From Modestobacter italicus (GTDB lineage Bacteria; Actinomycetota; Actinomycetes; Mycobacteriales; Geodermatophilaceae), in NCBI RefSeq assembly GCF_000306785.1, contig NC_017955.1, positions 2,046,001 to 2,110,000 of the forward strand: 64,000 bases of DNA, read 5' to 3'. Positions within the stretch are counted from its first letter, which is position 1. Each line of letters opens with the position of its first letter. A program made the translations under genes and the position numbers. The notes under the pieces were generated by a model. That model searched no databases. It was given only the letters and a program-made list of their open reading frames with translations, and was not told the DNA's origin. Positions 43,529 to 51,373 of this stretch are shown here, piece after piece.

Positions 43529-44953
43529 ATGGCCATCGCCACCACCAACCCCACGACCGGCGAGACGCTGAAGACCTACGAGCCGCTGTCCGACGAGGCG
43601 CTCGAGGAGAAGATCGCCCGCGCCGCGACCGCCTACGCGAGCTACCGGCTGACCTCGGTCGAGGACCGGGTCGGCTGGCTCCGGGCGGCCGCTGACGCGC
43701 TGGAGGCCGACGTCGACGCCGTCGCCGAGCTGATGACCACCGAGATGGGCAAGACGCTGGTCGCGGCGAAGGCCGAGGCCACCAAGTGCGTCACGGCGCT
43801 GCGCTTCTACGCCGAGCACGGCCCGGCCTACCTCGAGCCCGAGCGCAAGGACGCCGACGCGGTCAACGCGGTCGAGGCCTACGTGACCTGGCAGCCGCTG
43901 GGCGTCGTGCTGGCGGTCATGCCGTGGAACTTCCCGCTCTGGCAGGCCATGCGGTTCGCCGCGCCGGCGCTGATGGCGGGCAACGTCGGGCTGCTCAAGC
44001 ACGCCAGCAACGTGCCGCAGACCGCGCTGTACATGGAGGAGCTGTTCCGCAAGGCCGGTTTCCCCGCCGACGTCTTCCAGACCCTGCTCATCGGCTCCGG
44101 CACCATCGAGCGGGTGCTCCGCGACGACCGGGTGGTCGCCGCGACGCTCACCGGCAGCGCGCCGGCCGGGCAGTCGGTGGCTTCGATCGCCGGGGACGCG
44201 CTCAAGCCCACCGTGCTGGAGCTCGGCGGCAGCGACCCGTTCATCGTGATGCCCTCGGCCGACCTCGAGGCCGCCGCCGGGGTCGCGGTGACCTCGCGGA
44301 ACCAGAACAACGGGCAGAGCTGCATCTCCGCGAAGCGGTTCTTCGTGCACCGCGACGTCGCCGAGGAGTTCACCCGGGTCTTCGCCGAGAAGATCGGCGC
44401 GCTCACGGTGGGCGACCCGATGGACCCCGACACCCAGGTCGGGCCGCTGGCCACCGAGTCCGGCGTCCAGGACGTCGCCGACTACGTCGAGGACGCCGTC
44501 GCCAAGGGCGCGACCGTCGTCGTCGGCGGGAAGCGGGTCGACCGGCCGGGCTGGTTCTACGAGCCGACCCTGCTGACCGGGATCACGCCGGAGATGTCGC
44601 TGTACGCCGAGGAGGTGTTCGGCCCGGTGGCGGCGCTGTGGACCGTCGACAGCCTGGAGGAGGCGATCGAGATCGCCAACAGCCACCCCTACGGGCTCGG
44701 CTCGAACCTGTGGAGCGAGGACGAGGGCGAGCGCGCCCGGTTCGTCCGGGACATCGAGTCGGGGATGGCGTTCATCAACGGGATGACCACCAGCTACCCG
44801 GAGCTGCCGTTCGGCGGGGTGAAGCAGAGCGGCTACGGCCGCGAGCTCACCGAGGTCGGCATGCGGGCCTTCATGAACGCCAAGACGGTGTGGGTCGGCG
44901 CACCCAGCAGCGAGCAGACGGCCGGCTCGACGGCGGGCTCAGCCGCCGAGTGA
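43529..44953 (+). CDS. NAD(P)-dependent aldehyde dehydrogenase (succinate-semialdehyde type)
   Basis: 474 aa ALDH superfamily. Oxyanion Asn in VMPWNFPLWQAMRFAAPA, general-base Glu in LELGGSDPFIV and catalytic Cys in QNNGQSCISAKRF are all present. Best resembles GabD-type enzymes (QSCISAKRFFVH). ATG start after a GGGAGA leader. It stands alone, divergent from phoD and convergent with the aldo/keto reductase across a perfect hairpin. Confidence 0.9.
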   Translation: MAIATTNPTTGETLKTYEPLSDEALEEKIARAATAYASYRLTSVEDRVGWLRAAADALEADVDAVAELMTTEMGKTLVAAKAEATKCVTALRFYAEHGPAYLEPERKDADAVNAVEAYVTWQPLGVVLAVMPWNFPLWQAMRFAAPALMAGNVGLLKHASNVPQTALYMEELFRKAGFPADVFQTLLIGSGTIERVLRDDRVVAATLTGSAPAGQSVASIAGDALKPTVLELGGSDPFIVMPSADLEAAAGVAVTSRNQNNGQSCISAKRFFVHRDVAEEFTRVFAEKIGALTVGDPMDPDTQVGPLATESGVQDVADYVEDAVAKGATVVVGGKRVDRPGWFYEPTLLTGITPEMSLYAEEVFGPVAALWTVDSLEEAIEIANSHPYGLGSNLWSEDEGERARFVRDIESGMAFINGMTTSYPELPFGGVKQSGYGRELTEVGMRAFMNAKTVWVGAPSSEQTAGSTAGSAAE

Positions 44954-44956
44954 CTC

Positions 44957-44992
44957 CCGGAGGGGCCATGTCGCCCGACATGGCCCCTCCGG
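44957..44992. terminator. Perfect bidirectional terminator
   Basis: Seventeen perfect base pairs, CCGGAGGGGCCATGTCG / CGACATGGCCCCTCCGG, with a 2-nt loop, between the convergent dehydrogenase and reductase genes. Confidence 0.85.
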
Positions 44993-44998
44993 TCGCGG

Positions 44999-46036
44999 TC
45001 AGAGGGTGCCCTCGCGGGCGCCCTTCCACAGGTCGATGCCGGCGTCCACCGCGTGCTGGTCGATGGCGGCCAGCTCGTCGGCGGTGAAGTCCAGCCGCTC
45101 GGTCGCGGCGACGTTCTGCTCCAGCTGCCGCACGCTGCTGGCGCCCACCAGCACCGAGGTGACCCGCGGGTCGCGCAGCGCCCAGGAGAGCGCGAGCTGG
45201 GCCAGGCTCTGCCCGCGGTCCCGGGCGATCGCGTCCAGCGCCCGCACGTGGGTGAGGTAGGCCTCGGTGATCATGCCCTGGTCCAGGGACTTGCCCTGGG
45301 TGGCGCGGGAGCCCTCCGGCACCCCGTCCAGGTACTTGTCGGTGAGCATCCCCTGGGCCAGCGGGGAGAAGGCGATGCAGCCGGCGCCGACCTCGGCGAG
45401 GGTGTCCAGCAGGCCCTCGGTCTCGATCCAGCGGTTGAGCATCGAGTACGACGGCTGGTGGATCAGCAGCGGGGTGCCCAGGTCGGCGAGGATGCGCGCC
45501 GCCTCCGCCGTCATCTCCGGGGAGTAGGACGAGATGCCCACGTACAGCGCCCGGCCGGACTGCACCGCCGTGTGCAGCGCGCCCATCGTCTCCTCGAGCG
45601 GCGTGGTCGGGTCGGGTCGGTGGCTGTAGAAGACGTCGACGTACTCCAGCCCCATCCGCTGCAGTGACTGGTCGAGGCTGGCCAGCACGTACTTGCGCCC
45701 GCCCCCGCCCTGGCCGTAGGGACCGGGCCACATGTCCCAGCCGGCCTTCGAGGAGATCACCAGCTCGTCGCGGTGGGCGCGGAAGTCGTCGGCCAGGTGC
45801 CGGCCGAAGTTGGTCTCCGCCGAGCCGTAGGGCGGGCCGTAGTTGTTGGCCAGGTCGAAGTGCGTCACGCCCAGGTCGAAGGCCCGGCGGAGGACCTCGC
45901 GCTGGCGGTCGAAGGGGACGTCGTCGCCGAAGTTGTGCCAGAGGCCGAGGCTGACGGCGGGGAGGTCGAGACCGCTGCGCCCGGTGCGCCGGTAGGGCAT
46001 CGAGTCGTAGCGGGTGCTGGCTGCGCGGTAGGACAT
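44999..46036 (-). CDS. Aldo/keto reductase (YghZ/MgrA-like)
   Basis: 345 aa NADPH-dependent AKR. The tetrad can be seen: Asp/Tyr in THFDLANNYGPPYGSAE, Lys in LVISSKAGWDMWPGPYG and His in DVFYSHRPDPTTPLEE. VLVGASSVRQLEQNV contacts NADPH. YMPYRRTGRSGL at the N-terminus matches the L-glyceraldehyde-3-phosphate reductase group, suggesting methylglyoxal or similar aldehyde detoxification. Confidence 0.9.
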   Translation of the reverse strand: MSYRAASTRYDSMPYRRTGRSGLDLPAVSLGLWHNFGDDVPFDRQREVLRRAFDLGVTHFDLANNYGPPYGSAETNFGRHLADDFRAHRDELVISSKAGWDMWPGPYGQGGGGRKYVLASLDQSLQRMGLEYVDVFYSHRPDPTTPLEETMGALHTAVQSGRALYVGISSYSPEMTAEAARILADLGTPLLIHQPSYSMLNRWIETEGLLDTLAEVGAGCIAFSPLAQGMLTDKYLDGVPEGSRATQGKSLDQGMITEAYLTHVRALDAIARDRGQSLAQLALSWALRDPRVTSVLVGASSVRQLEQNVAATERLDFTADELAAIDQHAVDAGIDLWKGAREGTL

Positions 46037-46058
46037 GCCCCCGATCGTGCCGGGTGGC

Positions 46059-47549
46059 TCAGTCGGCCCGGGCCGCGGCCTCCGCCCGGTCGGCGTTGCC
46101 CAGCCGGGAGTGCCGGTGGCCGTAGAAGGCGTAGACCAGCAGGCCGAGGGCCATCCAGGCCAGGAACCGCAGCCAGGTCTCCACCTCGAGGTTCAGCATC
46201 AGGTACAGGCAGGCCAGGGCGGACAGCACCGGCACGACCGGGGAGAACGGGACCTTGAACGCCCGCGGCAGGTCCGGCCGGGTGCGGCGCAGCACCGGGA
46301 CGGCGAGCGACACCAGCACGAAGGCGAACAGGGTGCCGATGCTGACCAGGTTGGCGAGGCTCTCCAGCGGGACGAAGGTGGCGGTGACCAGGACGAGCGC
46401 CGCGTAGAGCAGCGTCATCCGCACCGGGGTGCCGGTGCGCGGGCTGACCTTGGCGATCGACTGGGGGAGCAGGCCGTCGCGGCCCATGGCGAAGCCGATC
46501 CGGCTGACGGTGACCAGGTCGACGAGGATCACCGAGGTCAGGCCGGCGACCGCGGCGATGGAGATCAGCGACGACGCCCAGCCCAGCCCGACCTGGTCGA
46601 ACGCGTCTGCGATCGGGGCGCCGGCGTCGATGTCGGTGTACTTGACCATCCCGACCACGACGAACGCGACGCCGATGTAGAGCGCGGTGGCCACGCCGAG
46701 GGTGCCGAGCAGCCCGAGCGGGATGTCCCGGGAGGGCTTACGGGTCTCCTCCGAGAGGTTCGCCACCGCCTCGAAGCCGGTGTAGGCGAAGAAGACGACC
46801 GCGGCGGCGGTGAGCACCCCGCCGATGCCGAAGGTGGCCGGCTCCAGCCCGGCGATCACCGAGATGAGCGGCCGGGTGAGCCCGCTGGCCCCCTCCGACG
46901 GCTCGCCCGCCGGGACGAACGGGGTGAGGTTCGCGCCCTTGACGAACCAGATGCCGGCGACGACGACGAACACGCAGATCGCGACCTTGACGACCACCAG
47001 CACGTTGGTGACCCGGGCCGACTCCTTGATGCCCAGGACGGCGACCACGGTCAGCACGACGACGATGAACGCCGCACCGACGTTGACCGTGGCGTCCTCG
47101 CCGAACAGCGAGGGCGGCAGGTCCAGCAGGTTGCCGATGTAGGCCGACCAGCCGCGGGCGACCACCGCGGCGCCGAAGGCGAACTCCAGGAACAGGTCCC
47201 AGCCGATGACCCAGGCCAGCAGCTCGCCGGCGGTGGCGTAGGCGTAGGAGTAGGCGCTGCCCGCCGTCGGCACGCTGGAGGCGAGCTCGGAGTAGCAGAG
47301 CGCCGCCAGCAGGGCGACCACGCCGGCGATGGCGAAGGAGATGACGACGGCGGGGCCGGCGGTGTCCCGGGCCTGGATGCCGGTCAGGGTGAAGATGCCG
47401 GTGCCGATCACCACGCCGATGCCGAACCCGATCAGGTGCCGGGCGGTCAGCCGCTTGCGCAGGTGGCCGACGTCCCCGCCGCCGGTGTCGTCGTCCCCGC
47501 CCACGTCGGACTGGATGGCCTCGAGGGACTTGGTCCGGAAGAGCTGCAC
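46059..47549 (-). CDS. APC-family cationic amino-acid transporter-like permease
   Basis: 496 aa with about 12 to 14 hydrophobic spans. HLIGFGIGVVIGTGIFTLTG is the APC helix-1 substrate loop and FFAYTGFEAVANLSEETRKP the helix-6 region. The N-terminal MQLFRTKSLEAIQSD tail is typical of the YfnA/CAT subgroup. Charged C-terminus. No neighbouring catabolic gene explains substrate; it follows the AKR gene on the same strand upstream. Confidence 0.9.
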   Translation of the reverse strand: MQLFRTKSLEAIQSDVGGDDDTGGGDVGHLRKRLTARHLIGFGIGVVIGTGIFTLTGIQARDTAGPAVVISFAIAGVVALLAALCYSELASSVPTAGSAYSYAYATAGELLAWVIGWDLFLEFAFGAAVVARGWSAYIGNLLDLPPSLFGEDATVNVGAAFIVVVLTVVAVLGIKESARVTNVLVVVKVAICVFVVVAGIWFVKGANLTPFVPAGEPSEGASGLTRPLISVIAGLEPATFGIGGVLTAAAVVFFAYTGFEAVANLSEETRKPSRDIPLGLLGTLGVATALYIGVAFVVVGMVKYTDIDAGAPIADAFDQVGLGWASSLISIAAVAGLTSVILVDLVTVSRIGFAMGRDGLLPQSIAKVSPRTGTPVRMTLLYAALVLVTATFVPLESLANLVSIGTLFAFVLVSLAVPVLRRTRPDLPRAFKVPFSPVVPVLSALACLYLMLNLEVETWLRFLAWMALGLLVYAFYGHRHSRLGNADRAEAAARAD

Positions 47550-47569
47550 CGGGACACGCTAGGTCGAGA

Positions 47570-48418
47570 TCACCGTCGCCGCGCGCCGGGGGCCGGAGCC
47601 CAGTGCCCCGGCCGCTCGAGCGCGGCCGGGAGGGACGTCGACGGATCGCCGACGGCCGCGGTGAGCTGCGGCTGGGTGAGGAAGAGCGCGCCGGTGAGGT
47701 CCGCGCCGCGCAGGTCGGCGGCCCGCAGGTCGGCGCCGAGCAGGTCGGCCCGGCGCAGGTCGGCGCCGCGCAGGTCCGCCCCGATCAGGTAGGCCCCGCG
47801 CAGGCTGGCGCCGCGCAGGGCCGCGCCCCGCAGCGCGGCACCGACCAGGTCGGCGCCGCGCCGGTCACGGGCCCGGCCGGGGACGTCCCGGCGGACGGCC
47901 TCGCTCACCCGGCCCAGCAGGTCGCCCACCTCGCGGCGGTGGGCCCCGGCGTCCAGCGCGGCCAGCTCGTCGGCGCGGCCGGCGGCGAGCGCCTCGACGG
48001 CGGCCAGCCGCTGCTCGACCTCGTCGCGCAGCGGGCCGGGGGCGACGAGGGTGCGCGCCTCGCGGAGGTGCCAGAGCAGCTCGGTCAGCTGCCGCATCAC
48101 CGGGAAGACGGCGGACATCGCCGAGGCCGTCGCCGGGTCGTCGCGCCAGTCGGCGCCGCCGAAGACGTCCTGGGTGACCCGCTGGCCGGCCCCGAGGCAG
48201 TCGAACACCACGCAGCCGGGGAAGCCGCGTTCCCGGAGCTGGCCGTGGACCCCGCACCGGGAGTCCGGCAGCAGGTTGACGCACGGGGTGCCGGCGGGCT
48301 TGTCGATCGCGAAGTCGGCCGAGGCGGCGAAGGCCGGCACGACGCAGCAGAGCCCGACGCACCGACCGCAGTCGGCGGTGAGGTCCTGCCGGGCCGCGGT
48401 CAGCTCGTCGGGGGGCAC
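47570..48418 (-). CDS. Cysteine-cluster (YkgJ-like) domain fused to pentapeptide repeats
   Basis: 282 aa. Residues 15-80 hold at least eight Cys in [30 protein letters not shown] and [12 protein letters not shown], close to the zinc/iron-chelating YkgJ cluster. A helical linker follows, then residues about 185-245 form ten or more pentapeptide repeats ([20 protein letters not shown]) that fold as a right-handed quadrilateral beta-helix. C-terminal [19 protein letters not shown] is usual at the end of such helices. Function unknown; possibly DNA mimicry or scaffold plus redox/metal cap. Confidence 0.85.
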   Translation of the reverse strand: MPPDELTAARQDLTADCGRCVGLCCVVPAFAASADFAIDKPAGTPCVNLLPDSRCGVHGQLRERGFPGCVVFDCLGAGQRVTQDVFGGADWRDDPATASAMSAVFPVMRQLTELLWHLREARTLVAPGPLRDEVEQRLAAVEALAAGRADELAALDAGAHRREVGDLLGRVSEAVRRDVPGRARDRRGADLVGAALRGAALRGASLRGAYLIGADLRGADLRRADLLGADLRAADLRGADLTGALFLTQPQLTAAVGDPSTSLPAALERPGHWAPAPGARRR

Positions 48419-48446
48419 CTGGGCAGTCTGCCCCCCGGCGCCGGGC

Positions 48447-48635
48447 TCAGCCGACGCGGCAGACGCAGCCGCGGCCCTCGCTGCCGGCGGCCGCGGTGGC
48501 CAGGCAGTACCGGGCGCCGATCGGGTCGTGCGCGGTCATCGGGTGCGGGCAGGCGGGGCACCGCTCCTCGGCGCCGACGGCGTGCGCGGGAGCGGTGCCG
48601 GGAACGGTGCCGGGGGAGTACGTGGGAGCGGTCAT
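48447..48635 (-). CDS. 62-aa Cys-rich small protein
   Basis: Starts with ATG at 48633-48635. After a Pro/Thr-rich N-terminus it shows [19 protein letters not shown] and ends RGCVCRVG: Cys spacing CxxC...C...CxC with a His, which looks like a small metal-binding module. The same block is familiar from actinobacterial short hypotheticals. It sits 28 nt upstream of the pentapeptide gene, same strand, so co-expression with the other Cys-cluster protein is likely. Confidence 0.65.
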   Translation of the reverse strand: MTAPTYSPGTVPGTAPAHAVGAEERCPACPHPMTAHDPIGARYCLATAAAGSEGRGCVCRVG

Positions 48636-48803
48636 GGCGGAGGCCTGTCTCCGCCGACGGCGCGGCGGGGGGAGAGGGCCCCGTCGCCGACGGTCGTCGG
48701 GACGGGCGCGTGCGGACCGTGACCTCGACGCTACGCCGCTGCGGGCCGGCGCGGCGTAGCGTCCGGCCCCTGGGGCCTCGGAGCCCCGGACGAGGGAGTC
48801 GTC

Positions 48804-48926
48804 ATGGTCGACAAGAACGCGTCCAAGAAGTCCGGGTCGAGCATCAAGGAGAAGCGCGCCGAGAAGAAGGCGGCGGCGCAGACCACTTCCGGCATGGAGA
48901 AGCTGACCCACCCCACCAAGCACTGA
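48804..48926 (+). CDS. 40-aa Lys-rich small protein
   Basis: ATG at 48804 to TGA at 48926. Sequence begins MVDKNASKKSGSSIKEKRAE and ends SGMEKLTHPTKH. Highly basic, Lys/Ala-rich, similar to short KKSGSSIKEKRAEKKAK proteins seen in many actinobacteria. GAGGGAG ribosome site lies 7 nt upstream and a perfect hairpin follows the stop, so it looks like a free-standing gene. Function unknown; nucleic-acid binding is conceivable from charge alone. Confidence 0.65.
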   Translation: MVDKNASKKSGSSIKEKRAEKKAAAQTTSGMEKLTHPTKH

Positions 48927-48930
48927 CCTG

Positions 48931-48959
48931 CCGTCCGGGCCCGGCGAGGGCCCGGACGG
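48931..48959. terminator. Perfect hairpin terminator
   Basis: CCGTCCGGGCCC / GGGCCCGGACGG, 12-bp perfect stem with a 5-nt loop, between the 40-aa gene and the convergent UPF0303 gene. Confidence 0.8.
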
Positions 48960-49433
48960 TCAGGCCTGCTGCGCGACCAGGTCGCGGAGGGCGGCGACGA
49001 CCATCCGGTGGTCCTCCACCTGCGGCAGCCCGGACACCACGACGACGCCGACCGGGCCGACGTCGCGGACCAGCAGCGGGAAGCCGCCACCGTGCGCGGC
49101 GTACAGCTCCGGGTCCAGCCCGGACCCCTCCTCGAACGTCGTCCCCATCTCCCGGAAGCGCTGGCCCACGGCCAGCGAGCTGTGCCCGAACCGGTGCACC
49201 GTGCGGGCCTTGCGGGCGATCCACTGGTCGTTGTCCGGGGTCGCCCCGGTCAGCGCGGCGTGGAAGAGCTGGTGGGAGTTCCGGGACACCTCGACGGCGA
49301 TGGGCAGCTGCTCGGCCTGCCCGCGGGCGACGAGCGCGGAGCCCAGGGCCCACGCGTCGTCGTTGGTGAACCGGGTCAGCTGCAGCTCCGCCTCCTCGGC
49401 GGCGAGCTCGGCGAGTGCGGGGAAGTCGCTCAT
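48960..49433 (-). CDS. UPF0303/heme-degrading-domain (GlcG-HbpS fold) protein
   Basis: 157 aa. LTRFTNDDAWALGSALVARG, HALTG-like LFHAALTGATPDNDQWIARK, ARTVHRFGHSSLAVG and AAHGGGFPLLVRDVGPVGVVVVSGLPQVEDH are hallmark segments of the family related to HbpS and GlcG, some of which bind or degrade heme. ATG at 49431-49433. Two nt after the pdxY stop, so part of the same operon. Confidence 0.85.
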   Translation of the reverse strand: MSDFPALAELAAEEAELQLTRFTNDDAWALGSALVARGQAEQLPIAVEVSRNSHQLFHAALTGATPDNDQWIARKARTVHRFGHSSLAVGQRFREMGTTFEEGSGLDPELYAAHGGGFPLLVRDVGPVGVVVVSGLPQVEDHRMVVAALRDLVAQQA

Positions 49434-49435
49434 GG

Positions 49436-50287
49436 TCAGACCTCGGTGACGTCGAAGGTGCGGGTGGGGGTGACGTACTCGTCCTGGGCGGCGACCAGCA
49501 GGATCTCGCGGGACCCCGCCTCCGCCGTCATCCGCAGCAGCCCGAAGACCGACGCGGCGGCCCGGCCGAGCGCCTCGCCGGCCGAGCGGGTGGCCAGCCA
49601 GTGCGCCAGGAACAGCGCGGCGATCGCGTCGCCGGCGCCGTTGACCGACACGTCCAGCCGCGGGGTCCGCACCCGGAAGTGCCGGCCGCCCTCGGAGGCG
49701 AGCAGGTCGACGGCGTCCTCGGGGGTGTCGTCGGTGACCAGCGAGGTGGTGAGCACCACCCGCGGGCCCAGCGCCTGCACCGCGGCCACGGCGTCCTGCA
49801 CGGAGCCCAGGGAGCCGGTGCGCTGCCCGGCGAGCAGGTCCAGCTCGAAGTGGTTGGGCGTCACCAGGTCCGCGGCGGGGACGGCGACCTCGCGCAGGAA
49901 CTCCGGGATGCCGGGCCGCACGAACACCCCGCGGCCGACGTCGCCGATCACCGGGTCGCAGCACCACACCGCGGCCGGGTTGGCGGCGCGCACCTTCGCG
50001 ACCGAGCCGAGGACGGCGTGGCCGATGTCGGCCGAGCCCAGGTAGCCGGACAGGACGGCGTCGCAGCTGCCCAGCACGCCGCGGTCCTCGATCCCGGCGA
50101 CGACCTCCTCGACGGCCTGCCCGTCGAAGACCCGGCCGGTCCAGTCGCCGTAGCCGGTGTGGTTGGAGAACTGCACGGTGTGCACCGGCCACACCTCGAC
50201 GCCCAGCCGCTGCAGCGGGAAGACCGCCGAGGCGTTGCCGGCGTGCCCGTAGGCCACGTGCGACTGGATGGACAGGACGTTCACCAT
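49436..50287 (-). CDS. pdxY: Pyridoxal kinase
   Basis: 283 aa ribokinase-fold kinase that phosphorylates pyridoxal to PLP. N-terminus VLSIQSHVAYGHAGNASAVFP, FSNHTGYGDW substrate loop, CDPVIGD, DLVTPNHFELDLLAG and the catalytic NGAGDAIAALFLAH anion hole (Asp base) are all present. Sits upstream of the UPF0303 gene and downstream of an FMN reductase/monooxygenase pair; PLP is the cofactor of the class V aminotransferase across the divergent promoter. Confidence 0.93.
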   Translation of the reverse strand: MVNVLSIQSHVAYGHAGNASAVFPLQRLGVEVWPVHTVQFSNHTGYGDWTGRVFDGQAVEEVVAGIEDRGVLGSCDAVLSGYLGSADIGHAVLGSVAKVRAANPAAVWCCDPVIGDVGRGVFVRPGIPEFLREVAVPAADLVTPNHFELDLLAGQRTGSLGSVQDAVAAVQALGPRVVLTTSLVTDDTPEDAVDLLASEGGRHFRVRTPRLDVSVNGAGDAIAALFLAHWLATRSAGEALGRAAASVFGLLRMTAEAGSREILLVAAQDEYVTPTRTFDVTEV

Positions 50288-50320
50288 GCCGAGGAAGATC
50301 GCACACCCGGCCCCGGGGGC

Positions 50321-50650
50321 TCAGCCGCGGGGCTGGACCTCGCCCATCGGGCCCCAGCCGGCGAGGTCGGGGGAGTCGACGTACATGATCGACGGGGTCG
50401 CCGAGACCCAGTCCGGCATCTCGCCGATCGCCTTCCGGAAGTGCTCGGAGGCGGTGTGCACGGAGCCGGCCTCGGCGTCGGCGAAGCCCTCCACCAGCAC
50501 CCAGGTGTGCGGCTCCTCGACACTGCGGGACCACTCGAAGAAGACGTTGCCCGGCTCCGCCCGGACGGCCTCGGTGAACTCGCGGACGAGCTCGGGCCAC
50601 CGGTCGTCGAACTCGGGTCGGACGGGCCACTTCACGACGATGAGGATCAC
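50321..50650 (-). CDS. ABM-type putative quinol monooxygenase
   Basis: 109 aa dimeric ferredoxin-like (antibiotic biosynthesis monooxygenase) fold. ILIVVKWPVRPEFDDRW, EPGNVFFEWSRSVEEPHTWV and ASEHFRKAIGEM match YgiN/ABM proteins. Starts 9 nt after the FMN-reductase stop, so reductase and monooxygenase probably work together or are co-regulated. Substrate unknown. Confidence 0.85.
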   Translation of the reverse strand: MILIVVKWPVRPEFDDRWPELVREFTEAVRAEPGNVFFEWSRSVEEPHTWVLVEGFADAEAGSVHTASEHFRKAIGEMPDWVSATPSIMYVDSPDLAGWGPMGEVQPRG

Positions 50651-50659
50651 CCGGCCAGC

Positions 50660-51160
50660 CTAGGGTCGGTGCGCTGTGCGGGCCGCAGCCACCTGCGGGC
50701 CGGCCGCGACCAGCCACTCGTCGAGCGGGCCGGGGGAGTCCCAGGCCTTGTCGAGCAGGTACAGGCCCCGCGTCGGGGTGGTGGCGCCCAGCTCGACCAG
50801 CACCGGCTTGAGCAGCAGGTCCGGTGCCAGCGCGTGGCCGGGCCCGCCGCCGAGCAACAGCGGGACGGCGACCACCCCGGCCAGGTCGCCGGTGCCCACC
50901 TGGTCCAAGAAGAGCTTGAGCAGCCCGGTGTAGGTGGCCTTGTAGGTCGGGCTGGCGACGACGGCGACCTCGGCCTCGCGCAGCGCGGTGACCGCGTCGG
51001 CGACGGCCGGGTCGCCCCAGCCGAGCAGGCCGGCGCCGAGGTCGATGACGTCGACGACCCGGTCCGGCGGGGCGCCGGTCAGCCGCTCCACGACGAGCTC
51101 GGCGGCCGACCGGGTGCGCGAGCGGGGCTTGGGGTTGCCGACGACGGCGATGGTGCTCAC
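50660..51160 (-). CDS. NAD(P)H-dependent FMN reductase (SsuE/MsuE-like)
   Basis: 166 aa flavodoxin-like fold. AVVGNPKPRSRTRSAAELVV is the FMN phosphate loop, and VVASPTYKATYTGLLKLFLDQ is the SsuE/MsuE-type signature. The fold ends with ALAPDLLLKPVLVELGA. GTG start at 51158-51160. Divergent from the SAM-IV riboswitch transcript across the shared GTCGATCG block, which fits a role in sulfur acquisition. Confidence 0.88.
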   Translation of the reverse strand: MSTIAVVGNPKPRSRTRSAAELVVERLTGAPPDRVVDVIDLGAGLLGWGDPAVADAVTALREAEVAVVASPTYKATYTGLLKLFLDQVGTGDLAGVVAVPLLLGGGPGHALAPDLLLKPVLVELGATTPTRGLYLLDKAWDSPGPLDEWLVAAGPQVAAARTAHRP

Positions 51161-51177
51161 GGCTCAAATGACACCAT

Positions 51178-51218
51178 GTCGATCGGGTTTGACGGCATGA
51201 GGGCCTGCGTGCCAGGCT
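51178..51218 (+). promoter_or_regulatory. Promoter with operator block shared with the second SAM-IV transcript
   Basis: GTCGATCG (51178-51185), three bases, TTGACG -35 (51189-51194), 18-nt spacer, CAGGCT -10 (51213-51218). The same GTCGATCG-N3-TTGACG-N18 layout occurs on the reverse strand at 62480-62520. The palindromic CGATCG next to the -35 suggests a regulator site. Confidence 0.6.
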
Positions 51219-51219
51219 C

Positions 51220-51330
51220 ACGGCAGGTCATGAGCGCCAGCGCGAAGCCCCGGCTCGCTGGCCGGCAACCCTCCTCCGCGACGGGGTGCCCCGGGTGACG
51301 ACCTGGCGGCTGCAGCCCCGCAGCCGCAAA
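51220..51330 (+). ncRNA. SAM-IV riboswitch
   Basis: Matches the actinobacterial SAM-IV consensus: CAGGTCATGAGCGCCAGC, then GAAGCCCCGGCTCGCTGG, CCGGCAACCCTCCTCCGCG and GGGGTGCCCCGGGTGACGAC, closed by P1 pairing CAGGTC (51224-51229) with GACCTG (51300-51305). Downstream hairpins at 51307-51326 (CGGCTGC/GCAGCCG) and 51335-51352 (GGACCCG/CGGGTCC) may be the expression platform before the ribosome site at about 51363. SAM binding should lower expression of the aminotransferase gene. Confidence 0.92.
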
Positions 51331-51373
51331 GCGCGGACCCGTGCCCGGGTCCCCGGCCCCCTGGAGCACGTCC

